The position numbers were made by a program, and so were the translations under genes. This document shows, piece after piece, positions 35,300-48,755 of a DNA stretch of 64,000 nucleotides (position 1 is its first letter; the number at the start of each line of letters is the position of its first letter). The notes below the pieces were generated by a model. It saw nothing but the letters and a program-made list of their open reading frames with translations, had not been told where the DNA came from and searched no databases. Source of the DNA: Trichosphaerium sp. ATCC 40318 (Eukaryota > Discosea > Flabellinia > Trichosidae); the NCBI GenBank assembly GCA_038496445.1, contig JALMLS010000452.1, positions 1-64,000 of the forward strand. The letters are read 5' to 3'.

Positions 35300-38200
35300 A
35301 TGGAGAAACGTCGAGTTCTAGACCTCGGAGAATTGGCTAAGGTCATCCGAAAACATCCAAAACAGCATTACAATGATTTTCTGGCGAATTTACGTCTTTA
35401 TCAAACACAACTACAGGTTTTCTTGTTAAATCCCAAGAACAAGGATGTAAAGGCGCTTGTTAAGCTTATAAATTTTCTTTCGAATGTACGCAATTTTTCT
35501 CACTTGTAAAACTTCAAACGACGCATTATTCGCGTCATTTGGTCCGTTTACAGTAATTGTAAGGTGTTCAACAATTCAGCAATCTTGACGCCTCAAAAAT
35601 TATTTACACCAAATTAACGCATACCATAGGTCGCCGATTGCTACCCAAAGGATCTCAAGGAGTTTCCGAACCAGATTGGACAACTGCTCGAACAAAATTG
35701 TATGCTTCTTGAAACAAGGCTTCGCCATGCGCTCGTTAGGTGCTTGTGCTTGCTACGTAATCGTAATTTGCTCCCTGCATTCCCGTACGAATAGATTCTT
35801 TACATTCTGTCAAAACGCAGCCTACAAACATAAAATACGCCATAATAAACAACCTCATCACTAATTACTTTCTTTAGTGTACTTGAGCTATTCTTCAGAC
35901 TGTTTCCAGTTCATGATAAACAAATGCGTGATATTATGCGTGGACACATCACTGGCGATATATCTAAGATGGGTACGCCTTTTGAGCAACAAATAAATAC
36001 AAGAAATGGACACAAAAAAATAAAGTCCAGTCTGAGTGCTCTTCATTAACACGTCCTAGCGCGCAAATCATCGGATCAACAGATGAAAAAATTACAAAAT
36101 TTCTTGAGTAAAATCCTTCAGAGCGAGCAACACATCAGTACGTATCCTACAAGTTCAAACAAATACATTGAGCGATTAAAAAAAAAACAATCCAAAAAAA
36201 TTGACAATTGTCAAAGAGTAATCTCTTCTTTGAATTTTTGCCTATTTTTCGTTACATGACATTAACTGTTACTCTCAGGTGCTCGACAAGCATTGCAAAT
36301 ATTAAAGGATTTGTTTAAGAGAGGTGTATGGCGTAATGAACGTAATGTCAATGCGATTAAGCTTGGTGCTTTCTCAAAAGATACAAAAGTAATGGTCAGC
36401 ACTCTTAAGTTCTTCTTGAGCGCTTCTGGCGAAGAAGAACCAGCAAAGAAGCCTGTACGTTCTACGCCACTACTCTCATCGATTATGTATCAATATTCAG
36501 AGCCACTATGTCGACCTACAACTCAATACTACGCTAGCTGACATTTTCTTTTAGGAAATCTTATCAGTTAAGGACATTGAACGCCTTGGTTTAAGAAAAG
36601 GTATTGCTGGTAAAAATAAAAAGAGACGTAGAAAGTATGCCAAGATGATGCACGAACGTAAAAAGGTACACATGAGTTTTATTGAAGTCAAAAAGGAAGA
36701 AAAACGTTTCATTCTCCAAAAAAAGACGTGGAAAAAACCAGTTTTCTGACGTACTACAATCAAGGGTCTTGAAGCTGTATTCAACTGGCAAACAAATGAA
36801 ACATTACATTTCAACCAAGCCGCTGTCCGAATGATTAATGATCCTCAAGGTACTTCAGTAGGCTTGGTTTGTTTTTTTTTTGCTTATTTTTTTAAAGAGT
36901 ACACTGCAAAGTTGTTTGCTGCTCTAAGGAGATCTAATGAGCGTTTTGAAGTAAAGATATTATATATGAATATGGTATCTCGTATGTTAAGTGTACACAA
37001 AGTGCTATTGATCAAATGGTACCCATGGTTGCAGAAATACGTCATTCCAGGTCAAAAACGTAAGAAAAAACCTTGATACCTTCTGGTCACAAAACTCACT
37101 TTCAATAGATATTACTGTACTATTGGGTATTGTAGCACAGTCTTCACATGAAAGAATAGATCCAGAAGTTATGCAACCTCTGTTAAAGCAAGTTGTGTGT
37201 CAATTCATTGATGAAAAGCGTCCAGACGTTATGATTGCAGTCGGGTATGTTTTTTTTTTGGTATTTTTTGTCTGAGAACACGTGATAACATTTTTAATAG
37301 ATTAAATACAGTGAGAGAGATGTGTGTACGTGCACCATTACTCATGGATGAAACATTATTGGGTGATTTAGTTCAATACGCTAAAAATAAAAATCAACGT
37401 GCGTTTTGATTTTTTTTATTTTTTATGTAAGTACTGTACTTCATCTCTGACGTCATTGTTTTAGGTATTAGCGCTGCAGCTAAATCCTTAGTAACACTAT
37501 TTCGTGTCGTTAATCCTTCGCTATTGCCATCAAGGCTCAGAGTACGCTTGACAGTGTTTTTTTTTGTAGTTTAAATCTATTAAACTCTGTTTAGAATAAA
37601 AAGAGCGATGAGCGTTATGATGATATGAAAGACTTCGAATTTGGTCAAGAAGAGAATAAAGGAGAGCGTGCTATCGATGGTATCGAACTATTAGAGCATT
37701 ACGAACTCATGGAAGAGATCAAAAGAGGTAAAACTACTTAGTTTTTTTTTTTTCTGAAAAGATTCCGTTTTTTGTTTCCTTCAAATCAGCTCCAAGGCTC
37801 ACAGTGTGTTTAGAAAAACAAGCGCTTATTGAAGATAGAAGAAACGCTAAAAAAGAGGGTTTCTTGAAGAAAAAGGCGGAGAAACAGGCTGAAGGCGATG
37901 AAAACGGTGTAGCTGATGAGAATGTTTCTATGATACGTCCTAAGACAAATAAAGAGTCTGTAAGCGACGCTATTGATAGAGTGGTCGCTAATTTCGACAA
38001 CAAGAGGAAAAAGGGGTACTACAAGCGGTTTTTTTTTCAAGCGAAATACAAAAGAGCTTTTTTTTTTTTTGAAATAATTTTCTGCTTTTGGTTGTTTGTG
38101 GGTTTTTGTGTTATCCACTCGGTTTCTAACTTCATTTAGTATCATGTCAACATCACGTGTAATCTATGAAAGAGATGATGAAGTTATTGGAGATGCTGTT

Positions 38201-39205
38201 ATTGTTAATTCTGATGAAGATAGACTTGGCAATGATGACTTTTTTGTCGAGGACAAAGGTCCAACACTTGTTGAAGAAGATGATGAAAGCGAGGAAGAAG
38301 TACAAGAGGAACAAGAGAGAGCATGGATACCTCTTGAACAGAGAAGAGTACGTCATAATACTGCCAGTAATCTTTTTTTTGACAAACTTTTCATTTGCCA
38401 TTGCTATTTGGAAAATCGCGTTGACACTCTTCGTAGATCCTCACAGACGAAGATTTGTCTAAAATTAAGATGCTTAAAGAGCTACAACGAAGGAAAAAGA
38501 TGGCAGCCAAGGGTAAACTCAATAGCACACAAGCGAGGTAAGAGGTCACTAAGAAAGTTATGCCTACTTTTTTTTTTGGCAGTAAAAGACGTACTTTCTT
38601 TATTCTCTTTTTCCTCTTTGCTGTGACTCACGTATAATAGAATGGAAGAAGAACTAGCAGCTATAAGAGAAGAGCGTCAGCGTATTCAAGACGGAGAAGG
38701 TATGTTTATTTCTCCTTTGGGCGAGTGACACAAGCGTCGAACTTTTGGTTCACAATCTTTTTTTTGTGTTTTTGTTTTGGCTTCTTTTCTCACCTTTTTG
38801 CGTTTCCAGATGACGTCGATATCGACTTTGAAACAGTAGTAACACGCCAACAAAAAAGAGAGAACACAGCGGAGATACGTGCTGCTAAAAAAGAGGAGCG
38901 CGAAGCCAATAAAAGAACAAAGCAGAGCGGTTTTCAGTTTTCCTCCACGAACCAAGTACGGTTTTTTCTTTTTTCTTGAAAGCCATCAATCAATGCGATG
39001 GCGTCCGTTGTGCGAATACAAGGCTAACATTCTCTTAAAGGATAAAAAAAAGAACCATCAGTACACGATGATAAAACACAGTCACAAGGTTAACAATAAG
39101 CGAAAGAATGCTCGTATTGATAACAGTTCGAAAAAAAGAATAAAGGTAAGTTCAAGACGCATTTTTATTTTTCCTTTCAGTTTTGAGGCCCTGTGTTCTC
39201 TTTAA
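35300..39205 (+). CDS. SDA1: SDA1-like ribosome biogenesis protein
   Basis: Exons encode, in order, VLDLGELAKVIRKHPKQHY, HALVRCLCLLRNRNLLP, ARQALQILKDLFKRGVWRNE, ISVKDIERLGLRKGIAGKNK, ERFEVKILYMNMVSRMLSVH, VLLGIVAQSSHERIDPEVMQ, PLLMDETLLGDLVQYAKNKN and AAAKSLVTLFRVVNPSLLP. An acidic stretch and a basic tail (KKNHQYTMIKHSHKV...KKRIK) follow. This is the complete layout of SDA1, a nucleolar factor needed for 60S subunit maturation and export. About 20 introns, many starting GTACGT or with long T runs. The 3' end is uncertain: reading through gives a stop at 39205, while an available donor at about 39147 and an acceptor before 39235 would extend it to 39566. Confidence 0.85.
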
Positions 39206-39209
39206 TCTC

Positions 39210-40235
39210 GACTTTGTGTTTCCAATTATGTAGCCCATGTACTTACACACCTATAGAGACAATTTGGCGGACACACAAAGAAACGTGCGTTTGGTGCTGG
39301 TCCAAAAAATCAAAATCATTGATAAGACTGTTGTGCACACCTATTGGGAGCCTGTCTTCCCCATTTTAATCCAATTTTACTATCGTGGCGTTATTATTAT
39401 CAGTTCAAATTGCACAATCGCTGCAAACGAGTCTCAGAAAGAGAGAAATGTAAAAAAAATAAAAAACATAAAACTTTCACCTTCCTTGGAGTTTTTTCGT
39501 TCACACGTACTGCATAGAATCCAAGACCCGAAAAACAATCATTTCTATCTCTTGAACAAAACGTGACAAAATTATAAATCACGTGATAATTTTTTTACAC
39601 GGCTAGCTTCAAATAGTAAAGAAATGCTTCTAGTTCGATAAAGCGTGTGTAACTAAGGTGAAACCGACGCTGTTTTTTTCTGTCAAGGCGAGCCGTGCAC
39701 AGTGCTTAAGATATTTTCTGAACAAAAAAATCAATAGCGCTCACATTAGCGCAACAAGCTTTATTCAAAAAAACTTCTATTCGCCCACATACACGTGGCT
39801 AGATGGACGTACGCTGTTTTTTTCTCGCTAATTTTTTTTTATTTATTTTGATGTATCGTTATTGTTTTGTTCTAATTTGTTTACAAGGTTAAACTAGTCT
39901 ATGTTCTCTTTCTAATAGGTTCGTCCAAAACTAGTCGAATTGCGCTGATAGTGATATATAGGACTATTAAAATTAGTATCAACACAAACTACATACACGT
40001 GGCTAGGTACCTCCTTAAGTTCCTAAGGGTTTTTTTTGTTTTTTTTTTTTGCTGGTGGGAAATTTCTGGATTCTATCTTTCATGTAGCTCGCATATTTTA
40101 ATCCTCCGATATTTTTAAACGCACGTATGGTGTATAAATAGAGAGCTGAAAGACGTGTCTTATAGTTTGAGTGTTTTTGGTAAAGACTAATGCCAGAAAA
40201 ACTTTTCACGTTATCACATGATTGTTTTTTTTTAG
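39210..40235. other. Intergenic region upstream of the large surface-protein gene
   Basis: Apart from a possible last exon of SDA1 (to 39566), nothing coding is recognised. GTATAAATAG at about 40132-40141 could be a TATA box for the downstream plus-strand gene, about 100 bp before its first supported exon. Confidence 0.35.
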
Positions 40236-43200
40236 AATTGCCGCTTTGTCAAGCCCCAACGAACTTACTATTACGCGGAATTTTCCTTATTTATTTATAG
40301 GGACTGACAGTAATAATGCAGCAGTGCCAAGCAATTGGATGTGTACAGGACCGTATGTGCACCTGTTGACTTTTGGTTAAACCAAAACTTTCCGTTAAAC
40401 TGTTTTTAATTTTATTTTTTAGCGAATGCGTGAACTCCGGTGTTCCTACAGGTGGAGCCTCAGAAATAGTTTCTTTTCAGAGTTGTACAGATCAAGTTAA
40501 TCTGATACTTGTAAGTGGACCGGCTGATGTATTCTGGGGAGTGCTAGATGCATGTACGTCTGTTAAATCACGTGAAACGTGAACTTTAGATTATTGACAA
40601 GAAACTTCAAAAAAACTAAAATACTTTTAGCTGTTGACTCTTGCGCCAATATTACTTTCTTTGAAGCAATCGTATCTATTAGAGGTGCCACGCCTGGGAC
40701 AATAGAACGTGTTACATTCTTAACCACTGGCGATTTAAGAGAAAATCAGCTCACATGGGTAGATAACCAGCCTTTTAACCCAAGAGCTCTGATAGTGGAT
40801 GGTGCAAGAGCAGTACGTTCGAAAAAAAAATAACACGTGCACATTTCTTTTTCTGATGTTAACGGTTTTTTTCCTACCTTAGGATTTTATTGTTGTCGCT
40901 CCAGAAACTGATATTCCATTTGTTCAGATGGGTTTCTTGTACGAAGCGTTTCATTTGACATAGTTCCTTTTTTTTATTATTTGAGTTCGTCTCAGAGTAT
41001 TTCCTCACAACTTTTACTAGTACCACAACGGTTCGGTTAGAAAACTTTCCGGCAGCTCCTACTCCAGGATATAGAATCAGAGAACTTGTATCAGATAGCA
41101 GTCCTGGGTTAATATCTAGATCAGCTGTCATGGTTGATGCGACTGTACAAACGAGTTTAACTGTTGATAATATAATTAAAACAAATGTTGAAGAATTATC
41201 TCTTGAGACTTTCATCCAACCACTCACGTAAGTTTCAGCCATGTTATTGGTAAGTCATTTTACTTACATTCTGGAAACTTACTAGGATGAACATTGGAAA
41301 TATTGAATGTGTTGAAGGTGAGTATTTCGTTGCGTTAACTGAAACTGAACAGCTTTGTTAGGACAAGTAATTATATCACCAACAGCATCCCCAAACTTCC
41401 TTACAGGAGTTGTTAATATATCTCCGGACTGTATTGTAGCTCTATCTGAAGATTCGTCCAATCCAGGTGATTGGGAAGTAAGCGGTAGCATCACAGGACC
41501 AGGTAATCTTTTAGCAACTTTTTTTTTTTGCTCGTATTTCTCACGTGTTTTTTTCTTTCAAAAAAGGCACTCTCGAAGTCTTTGACAATATGGCATTCAA
41601 TGGGCAGTTAACGAATGTTCCTATAATCGCTGAAAGAAGGGATGGTATCGAATTATCTTTTAATGACATGTGCAATGGTGTTTCATTGAGGGGTGACGAT
41701 TTAAGAGCAGTTGACATTACTTTGAGGTTTGAATACACTAATACGTTGTTTACTTTAGATATTAATGTTTATCCCTTCCTAGTGGAAGTTGTGAGTTCAC
41801 GTTCTTGGATACCTTAGGCGATACAGTTACAATTACTAGCGGAGGAAACTTCCGAGTTGACGAACTACGAAGAGGAACTGTTGTTGTGAGTAACAATGCT
41901 GCCCTTACAGTCAAGGTACATATCTTGTATGGCTGTGAACCCCTCACTTACATTATCTTTAATATAGAGCGCACAATCTACACCTACTGTTACACTTTCT
42001 GCGAATGCAAATCTCAACTTAGATGTAACACGTGAGTTATTTATATTTTTTATTTTGAGTTTTGTTGACAAAATGCATTGTTTCTTTGTCGTCTTACTTT
42101 GTTTAGCTACCGAATTATCCATCCCTACAGACTTGATAGTAACACCATCAAATGGAGCAACCATATCGTTCCTATCAGGAACTGTGAACGTGTTGTAAGT
42201 TTTTCTTGCTCTTCAGAAAAAAGGATTTGTTGACTTTGTGTTTAGAGGAGCTGATCCTTGGAATGGTGCATCTGTAATGTTAGATATTCAAGGCGGCTCA
42301 GGGTGCTTTCAAGAAGCTCCAACCCTTCCAATGTTAACATTAACAAATGGAGAAATTTCGAAAGACTTTACAGTAGGAGAAATAAAATTTATCGGAGGAA
42401 CCGTTCTAAATTCTCAAGTACGCTCACGTTTTTACCTAAAGCTAAGTGACAATTCCAGATAACTGTAACGTCAAGCGCAGACTTTGAAGTTGAAGCTCTA
42501 TTTAACAATGTATCCGTTACGATCACTCAACCAGTACGTTAACTAATAGTAGTAAAAAAAACCCCTACAAGTTAAAAAAATCTTGTTTGATCTTTGTGTT
42601 TACGATCACGTTTTAAACTGGTTTATCAAGGCTACAGCAACTTTTAAATCTGGATCTATAATAAACACGCACAGTGACCTTTCAAGAATTGTTATTGAAG
42701 GCACTGCGACGGTAGAAGGTGATGCTCAAGTAAATGGAAACGCCATTGTTGAAAATACGGCTACCGGAAATCTCATCCTCGCATCTACTGCAAACCTTGC
42801 AGTACCAAACTACACTCAAACAGGCACTCTTACCGTTAATATTGATGGTACCAACTCAGGAAGCATAACATGCAGTACGTACACAAACACAATAACTTTT
42901 TTTTGTGAGCGAGTTCTAGAAACACGTGATTTTTTTTGCTCTTTTGGACCTGTTTATGAATACTTTTATAACGTTTTATTTTAGGCGATACCACAATGTT
43001 AGGTGGTAACCTAAACCTTATAGCAACAAACGCGCCTGAAACAGAAACAACGTATACTATCGTTGATTGCTCTACTGGAAGCATTTCGACACAATTTGCT
43101 ATGATTGACTTTGATAACAGCGTTTTTGGTGGTGTGGAGCAAAACGTCGTAAATAACCAGCTTATCATCACTGTAAGACCACTTGGTCAAGCAGTATGCC

Positions 43201-46200
43201 AACCGGGTGATGTACGTTGTAGGAGGCGTTGTATTAGGAGGATTTAAAACAATAACAAAAATAATGTTAAAAAAAGCTCTCACAACTTTATTCACTATCT
43301 GTTAGCGCTTTGATTTCAATACACCAGGAAAATATCGACTATACAATTCTCTTGTTGGAGCAGTAGCACCACCGGTACTAAAAATATTATTAAACTAACC
43401 GACTTTTATTTCATTGAACAAACTTTGATTATAATCACGTGAATATTTTGTAACGTGATATTTTTATCTTATTACTATTTTGCGGTTAACCCTTATTTTT
43501 GAATAGTTCTATGGCTTACGTCTAGATGGATTGCTTGATAAGAAGCATAAAGAGGTTGCTACATTCAACTTCATTGCAAAGGGTTCCTTTGTTACATTAG
43601 AATTCAATGGGACTCATCCACTAAGGATTTCTGTGCGTACCTCTTTGTTTGTTATTTTTTGAGTGTTGATCATGTGATAGACGTGATATTTTGAAGTTTT
43701 TGTTTAATTTAACGTCAACTTTGTGATTTTAGGCGCTAGTTTGCTTACCTTATTGATTCTAGGGTAATGTATGGGGTGGTGAAGTAAAGAAGAACGAGTT
43801 CAAGAAGCCTCGCCGCTTTTACGTTGATTTTACGTACAGGAGCATAAAATTAGAACCAGGGAAGGTTATTAACCCTGTTGATATGATATCAAGTGGAAGA
43901 ATTACCGACATTGAGAAGAAAGAGGTAAACTGATTTTTATTGACTTAACTTTGTTTCTCACTTAAGTTCTTCAACCTTTTTTTCGTGCTGATGGTTTTTA
44001 TTTAGTCTTATGCACTTGTTGTGTCACCCAAATCTCCACCTCAAAAGGCTTTCATTATTGAAAAAGGTGCGACCCTTTTAAAAACGTGCACAGTTGATTT
44101 TTTTAACTCATTTACAGGTATAAAATTTATAACTGGTACTGGCTGGGTAGATCATAGCGGAAAGCCCCATGTTTACGCCTCTGATTGGTTATTCACGCTT
44201 GGAAGATGTACTGAAAAGGAACTCAAACCAACGTGCATTGGTGGCCACTATGATCCTAAAACACGAACGTGTACTTGGTACGTTTTTGTCATCATGTGAC
44301 ATTTTCTTTTTATTTGATTTATTAATTATTCTTTAAAGTTCGAATAAAAAGTGTCAATGTATTGGTACAGGAGATTGCTTCTGCAAACATTCTTCCTCTT
44401 GCTTTTGTGCTCCAGCAGTTAATAGCTCTTGTTTCTGTGAGGGAACTAAGGAATGCAAGGCTTTTGTGCTTGTACGTTGTTAAAACGATAATGAGTTACT
44501 TTCAACTTACTTATTTTCCAGGGCGATGGTTTTGTTAAAGGTGGTGAAGCTAAAAAGATAGAGGCCGTTGTAGAGGCAGGGTTTGTTAATTGTGAAGACA
44601 GCGATAAATGCTCTTGCTCATCTTTAAATCCAATATCAGCGTTTTGTGAACAGGCACGTGCTTTTTAGCTTGTAAATACTAATATTACCTCAAAGGGTTC
44701 TGTCGAAACCAAAAAATGGGATTGTGATATGCCAAATGAATCTCAATGTCGTAAAGCGAAACCATTAGTCACACATAGGTTCAAGTGCTTTAAAGAGAAG
44801 TCAAAGAATAAATACGAAGCAATATTTGTGTACACGAATACAGGCAAAAAAGATGAAAAAATAAAAATCGGTAAAGACAACAAGTTTGAACCAAAACCAG
44901 AGGTACGTAGGATAGGAACCCCATTATACTGTACTTTTTAAAACTAACGACAATTTAAAGGATCGCCACCAACCAACAAAGTTCAAGCCAGGAACACATG
45001 AAGTTAAGGTACTGTGAAGTCAAAAAAAAAAGTGTTTTCTTCATCTCGGTTAAAAGCTCAAACTGCAACTGACACATTGCGTTAAGATTGAATTAAAAAA
45101 TAAAAAAACAGTGGTATGGATATTAAACGGAGATGCTGCGACTGTTTCTTTTGACCCAAAAGATAAGTGTCCAGGTAAGGGGACAAATTTCGTTTATTGT
45201 TCAAACTATCTGACTCTCACAGGCAAACCTGTTCCTCCACGTGTAAGGCCTGTATTATTTTGTGTTCGCAAAAGAATATTCTTTTCTGGATATGTGGCAT
45301 ATTTGGGTTACGAGAGCACATACCCTACTAACACGTATATCCCAATCGGGAAGAAAAACAGATTCTCGGGTAAAAAACCAGACATGGGACAGCCAACTTT
45401 GTTCAAGCCTGGAAAGTCAAAACCTTACCCTTGGGAGGCACGTATCTTTATTTAACTACAGTTCATTAACTCTCTGCAATAGGTTCTACGTATAGGTACA
45501 CTATTGAATCCTTGGGATGGTAAGAAAATGACGTGGGAGCTCGATGGATATGAATTAAAGTTCGATAAAAAGTCTCCACAATGCAAACTTTGTACGTTCG
45601 TTTTTTTGCAAGATTGCGAGCCCTTCGTCTTATGTATGTTTTAATTCTAGTTACGAATGTCAAACTTGTTATAAGGGTATCTGGTGATATGAATACCAAA
45701 CTCAAAGGAGAACTTCTACAAAGTCTAAGTGACAAGATGGTATGTGAAGCGATTTCCTATTTTTTCCTTATTCGTTTTAGCATATTGATCAAAGTCGTCT
45801 TTCTTTGGCGGATACCCCTAAGAGAAGCATCAGTGATCCAAAATCTGAAGGGGATGATTTAATGGAAGTTATACTCACAGTTGAGGATCTTAAAGAAGGA
45901 GAGCTAGGTATATCTAAAGAAGAAGCTCTTGAAGTTCTCGAAGATTTTATTCAGGTATCTTTTTATTGCAAGAAAGGAGTGAACAGCTCTAACCCCTTTT
46001 ATAGAATGAGCACGATAGCAGCACAGATTCTTATATGTTAGGAAATGAAGATATTTCTGTTGTAGATGGTGAAGTATTACTTTCAGGAATAGAGCAAAGA
46101 GGAAACATACCAACTTCTCGTAAGCTCAGTGCATAATTTCTTATTTCACCAAGAGTTCTTGCTTATTTTTCTCTTCAGACGTACTCGCATATGTCATGGT

Positions 46201-46417
46201 ACCTATGGCATTCATTGGTTTAATGGTGATAGTGGGACTCTCTATACTTATCTATAGGTACTTTAATTCTGACAAAAACACTCATTACTTCAAGTTAATT
46301 TTGAATTAACGCTTTTTGTTAAAATTCAGAAAAAGAAAAGAAGAAATCAAAAATGCAGACCTCAAAAAACGGCTTATTACAAAACCCCAGTCTGGATACT
46401 CATTAAACGAAATGTAA
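40236..46417 (+). CDS. Large multi-domain cell-surface protein, type I membrane
   Basis: More than 20 exons can be chained in frame. The N-terminal two-thirds (40.2-43.2 kb) is a beta-rich, Thr/Asn/Gly-rich repeat region (for example GDAQVNGNAIVENTATGNL) like a beta-solenoid adhesin. It joins in frame at about 43212/43306 (QPGD to RFDFNTPGKYRLYN) to a module YGLRLDGLLDKK...ATFNF...GNVWGG. Cys-rich segments follow (CQCIGTGDCFCKHSSSCFC), then two copies of a module with an aromatic-rich start, F-KPG and a final VVWILNGDAATVSF or MTWELDGYELKF. After an acidic linker comes one transmembrane helix (VMVPMAFIGLMVIVGLSILI) and a short basic tail. Modules of this kind are common in bacterial and protist surface proteins. 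The N-terminus with signal peptide was not found. It could be two genes, but the central join is in frame. Confidence 0.65.
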
Positions 46418-46439
46418 AAAGCCATTACTCTTGTTTTTA

Positions 46440-47030
46440 TAAATGAAAGTTGTTGAAATCTATACGTTGACAGAAAATCGTCACAAATACGGTCTTTGTT
46501 ATTTTACATTGCTTACCAACTATATGGTCTTTAAGGCGTCTTCCCAAGCTATCTATCAATTTGTAATGAACTTGGTAGCCTTTTATTGGTTGTCCCTTAA
46601 CTTGTCGGTGGGGTGCCTTTCATAAATAGTAGCTAGTTCAAAGTAATGCCCTTCCGTTAGGAATATACTTAATATTCCCACTTGCGTTGCGTTATGGTTG
46701 ACCCACGATTCTATCGCTTATGGTGAGGATGGTCCACCTCATCAAGCTATCGAGAAAGCTATGCTCCCAGTTGGCATATTCATGAATATTCATTGGTGTA
46801 TGGTGATGCAGAATTCTGTAAAGGAAGGACATGTCGCTTCACGTGATTTCAACCAACAAACTTACTTGCTGTTTTTTTCGCCACTAGCCAACAGAACACC
46901 AAAACGTACCGAAATCACTTTACTTATGTGTGATACTACGCACCATGGCCATTATCAAATCCAACTGTTTTCTAGCACAAAACGGTTTGTTTTCAAAAAA
47001 GCGATATTTGTCACGTGCTCGTAAAACGCC
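46440..47030 (+). pseudogene. Transketolase-like fragment
   Basis: At 46695-46760 the plus strand reads LTHDSIAYGEDGPPHQAIEK, preceded by LALRYG. This is the strongly conserved THDSIGxGEDGPTHQPxE motif of the transketolase pyrimidine-binding domain. Downstream, +1-frame traces (YSLVYGDAE) resemble the following strand, but stops and shifts prevent a protein. No thiamine-diphosphate domain is seen. It is a broken fragment of a metabolic gene. Confidence 0.5.
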
Positions 47031-48755
47031 ATGGAAACGTATAGCAGCACTTTGTGGGAGTTAGTATACTCGCAAACTTCACGACAGTTTACTGTCAGGT
47101 AAAATAGGTATGAATTTTTTTACTCATAAATACTAGCTATGAATAATGAATTTTTTACTCATACTAGTGAATAGTGCTGTATTTGAATAATATTATTCAC
47201 CATTCATAACGGAACTGCCAATTTAAAGAACCCTGTGCTATTATTTTCAAAATTGCATAAAGTTGAGTAAAGGCCTACTGCAGATTTTGTTTACCCATTA
47301 GTGTAAACTCTTGCTCAAAGGCTATTGATGGTGTGTATTCAAATATTCAAATTCAAATATTCAGAGTTTGAGAACATTAGGCCACCAGCTGGCTACACTT
47401 GAGTTGTTGGGACCACTTACATAGTAACCAAACCTATGGTATTGCCAGGAGTGACAAGACTTAAGATGAGTGTTTTTTCATTCTTTCCTAAATATCATAT
47501 GAACAATCATGCTTTATACTTCTCTAAGTGTAAGAAGTAGGTATGAGAGCACATAGTACTTTTGTAACGTACTGTGAAGTATCCCTTACCAAAGTAACCA
47601 CCATCCAACAAACTTTGAAATTCCAAAACCAGCCTTACAATACTGTAAGCTGATTTCATGGACAATACATCACTGGTGACTGGACAAGAGTGTTAATGTA
47701 ACATGGATTTGAACAAGAGTTACAAGGAGCAAATAATAAGGTTGATAAAACTAGAGAAGAGCTATGCAAACATGATCAAATTTCAAAGGAACATATTGTA
47801 ACTGCATAAAATACTGCAGCGATGGACCTGTAACGGTCACCATAACGACTAAAAGGTTGAGATATCGGCATGTAAATACTATTATTACCGTCGGTATCTT
47901 TGAATGGTCAGTGTGCTCAAATAAATCCATAACATCCTGCCAGTGACACAACAAATTTTCACAGCGAAAATACAGAAAAAAATAAGAAAGGTACCATTTA
48001 TGGCAAACACATTCAAGTTCAGTTCTGATTTTTTCCACAACAGATCTACATGTCAATACACGCGTTTTGTATTTTCAAAGAGAAAAAGATTTGTAAACAT
48101 TCCTCGTTTTTGGCTCAAAAAAACCAGAAAGAAGTCATAATATCTGGCTTACAACGCCGATTTTTTGGCTAATTGTTTGCACACTAATGTGACATGTACG
48201 TGTGCATATAAAACGCAAATAAAAATAATTTCTCCGCTCTCGATTTTCAAAAACGCACTCGCACGTGCGTTTTTTTTTACGTCTTAAACGACTTTGTAAA
48301 CAAAATTCCAAGGTACTTTCCAAATGACCTTGCAGCGTTATACCATCAGCGAGTACATCTCTTAACGATTTGTAAAAAAATTACTTGTTTGTTGTTCGTA
48401 TCTAAAGCACGTTTTAGCTTAGTAAAATTTCAAAAGAAAGAAAACACTGCCTACAAACGCGGTTTTCATTCAATTACATGATAACGAACCGGTTTTTGGT
48501 TTTGAGTATTGTATTACGGCATATAACGATTACACCATGGTGCTTTTAAGTATCTTGGTATCAAACATAGATAAAGAGGTGTCTACGATGTGAGCTGTGT
48601 TGAACATATTTCAAAAAAAAACAACCAAAGTAACCTCATAGGTCTTTTTCCGCGTAGGTTAAACTCTGTACTCACGTTAGGCCGATTTTTGAAGCCATTT
48701 ATTCTGCTTCAAACGAAACCTTAGCAATGTTGTGCGGCAATATGTATCTGCGCCG
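47031..48755. other. Region without a supported gene
   Basis: AT-rich sequence with short local repeats (GAATTTTTTACTCATA twice near 47112-47162; ATTCAAATATTCAAATTC near 47337). Scattered minus-strand frames have no recognisable sequence. Confidence 0.35.

Noticed and set aside
36551-36814. Minus-strand frames across SDA1 exons
   Set aside because: They are antisense to clear SDA1 coding exons (SVKDIERLGLRKG) and have no features of their own.
37734-38145. Overlapping minus-strand frames of about 90-110 codons
   Set aside because: Antisense shadows of the acidic and basic C-terminal exons of SDA1 and its T-rich introns.
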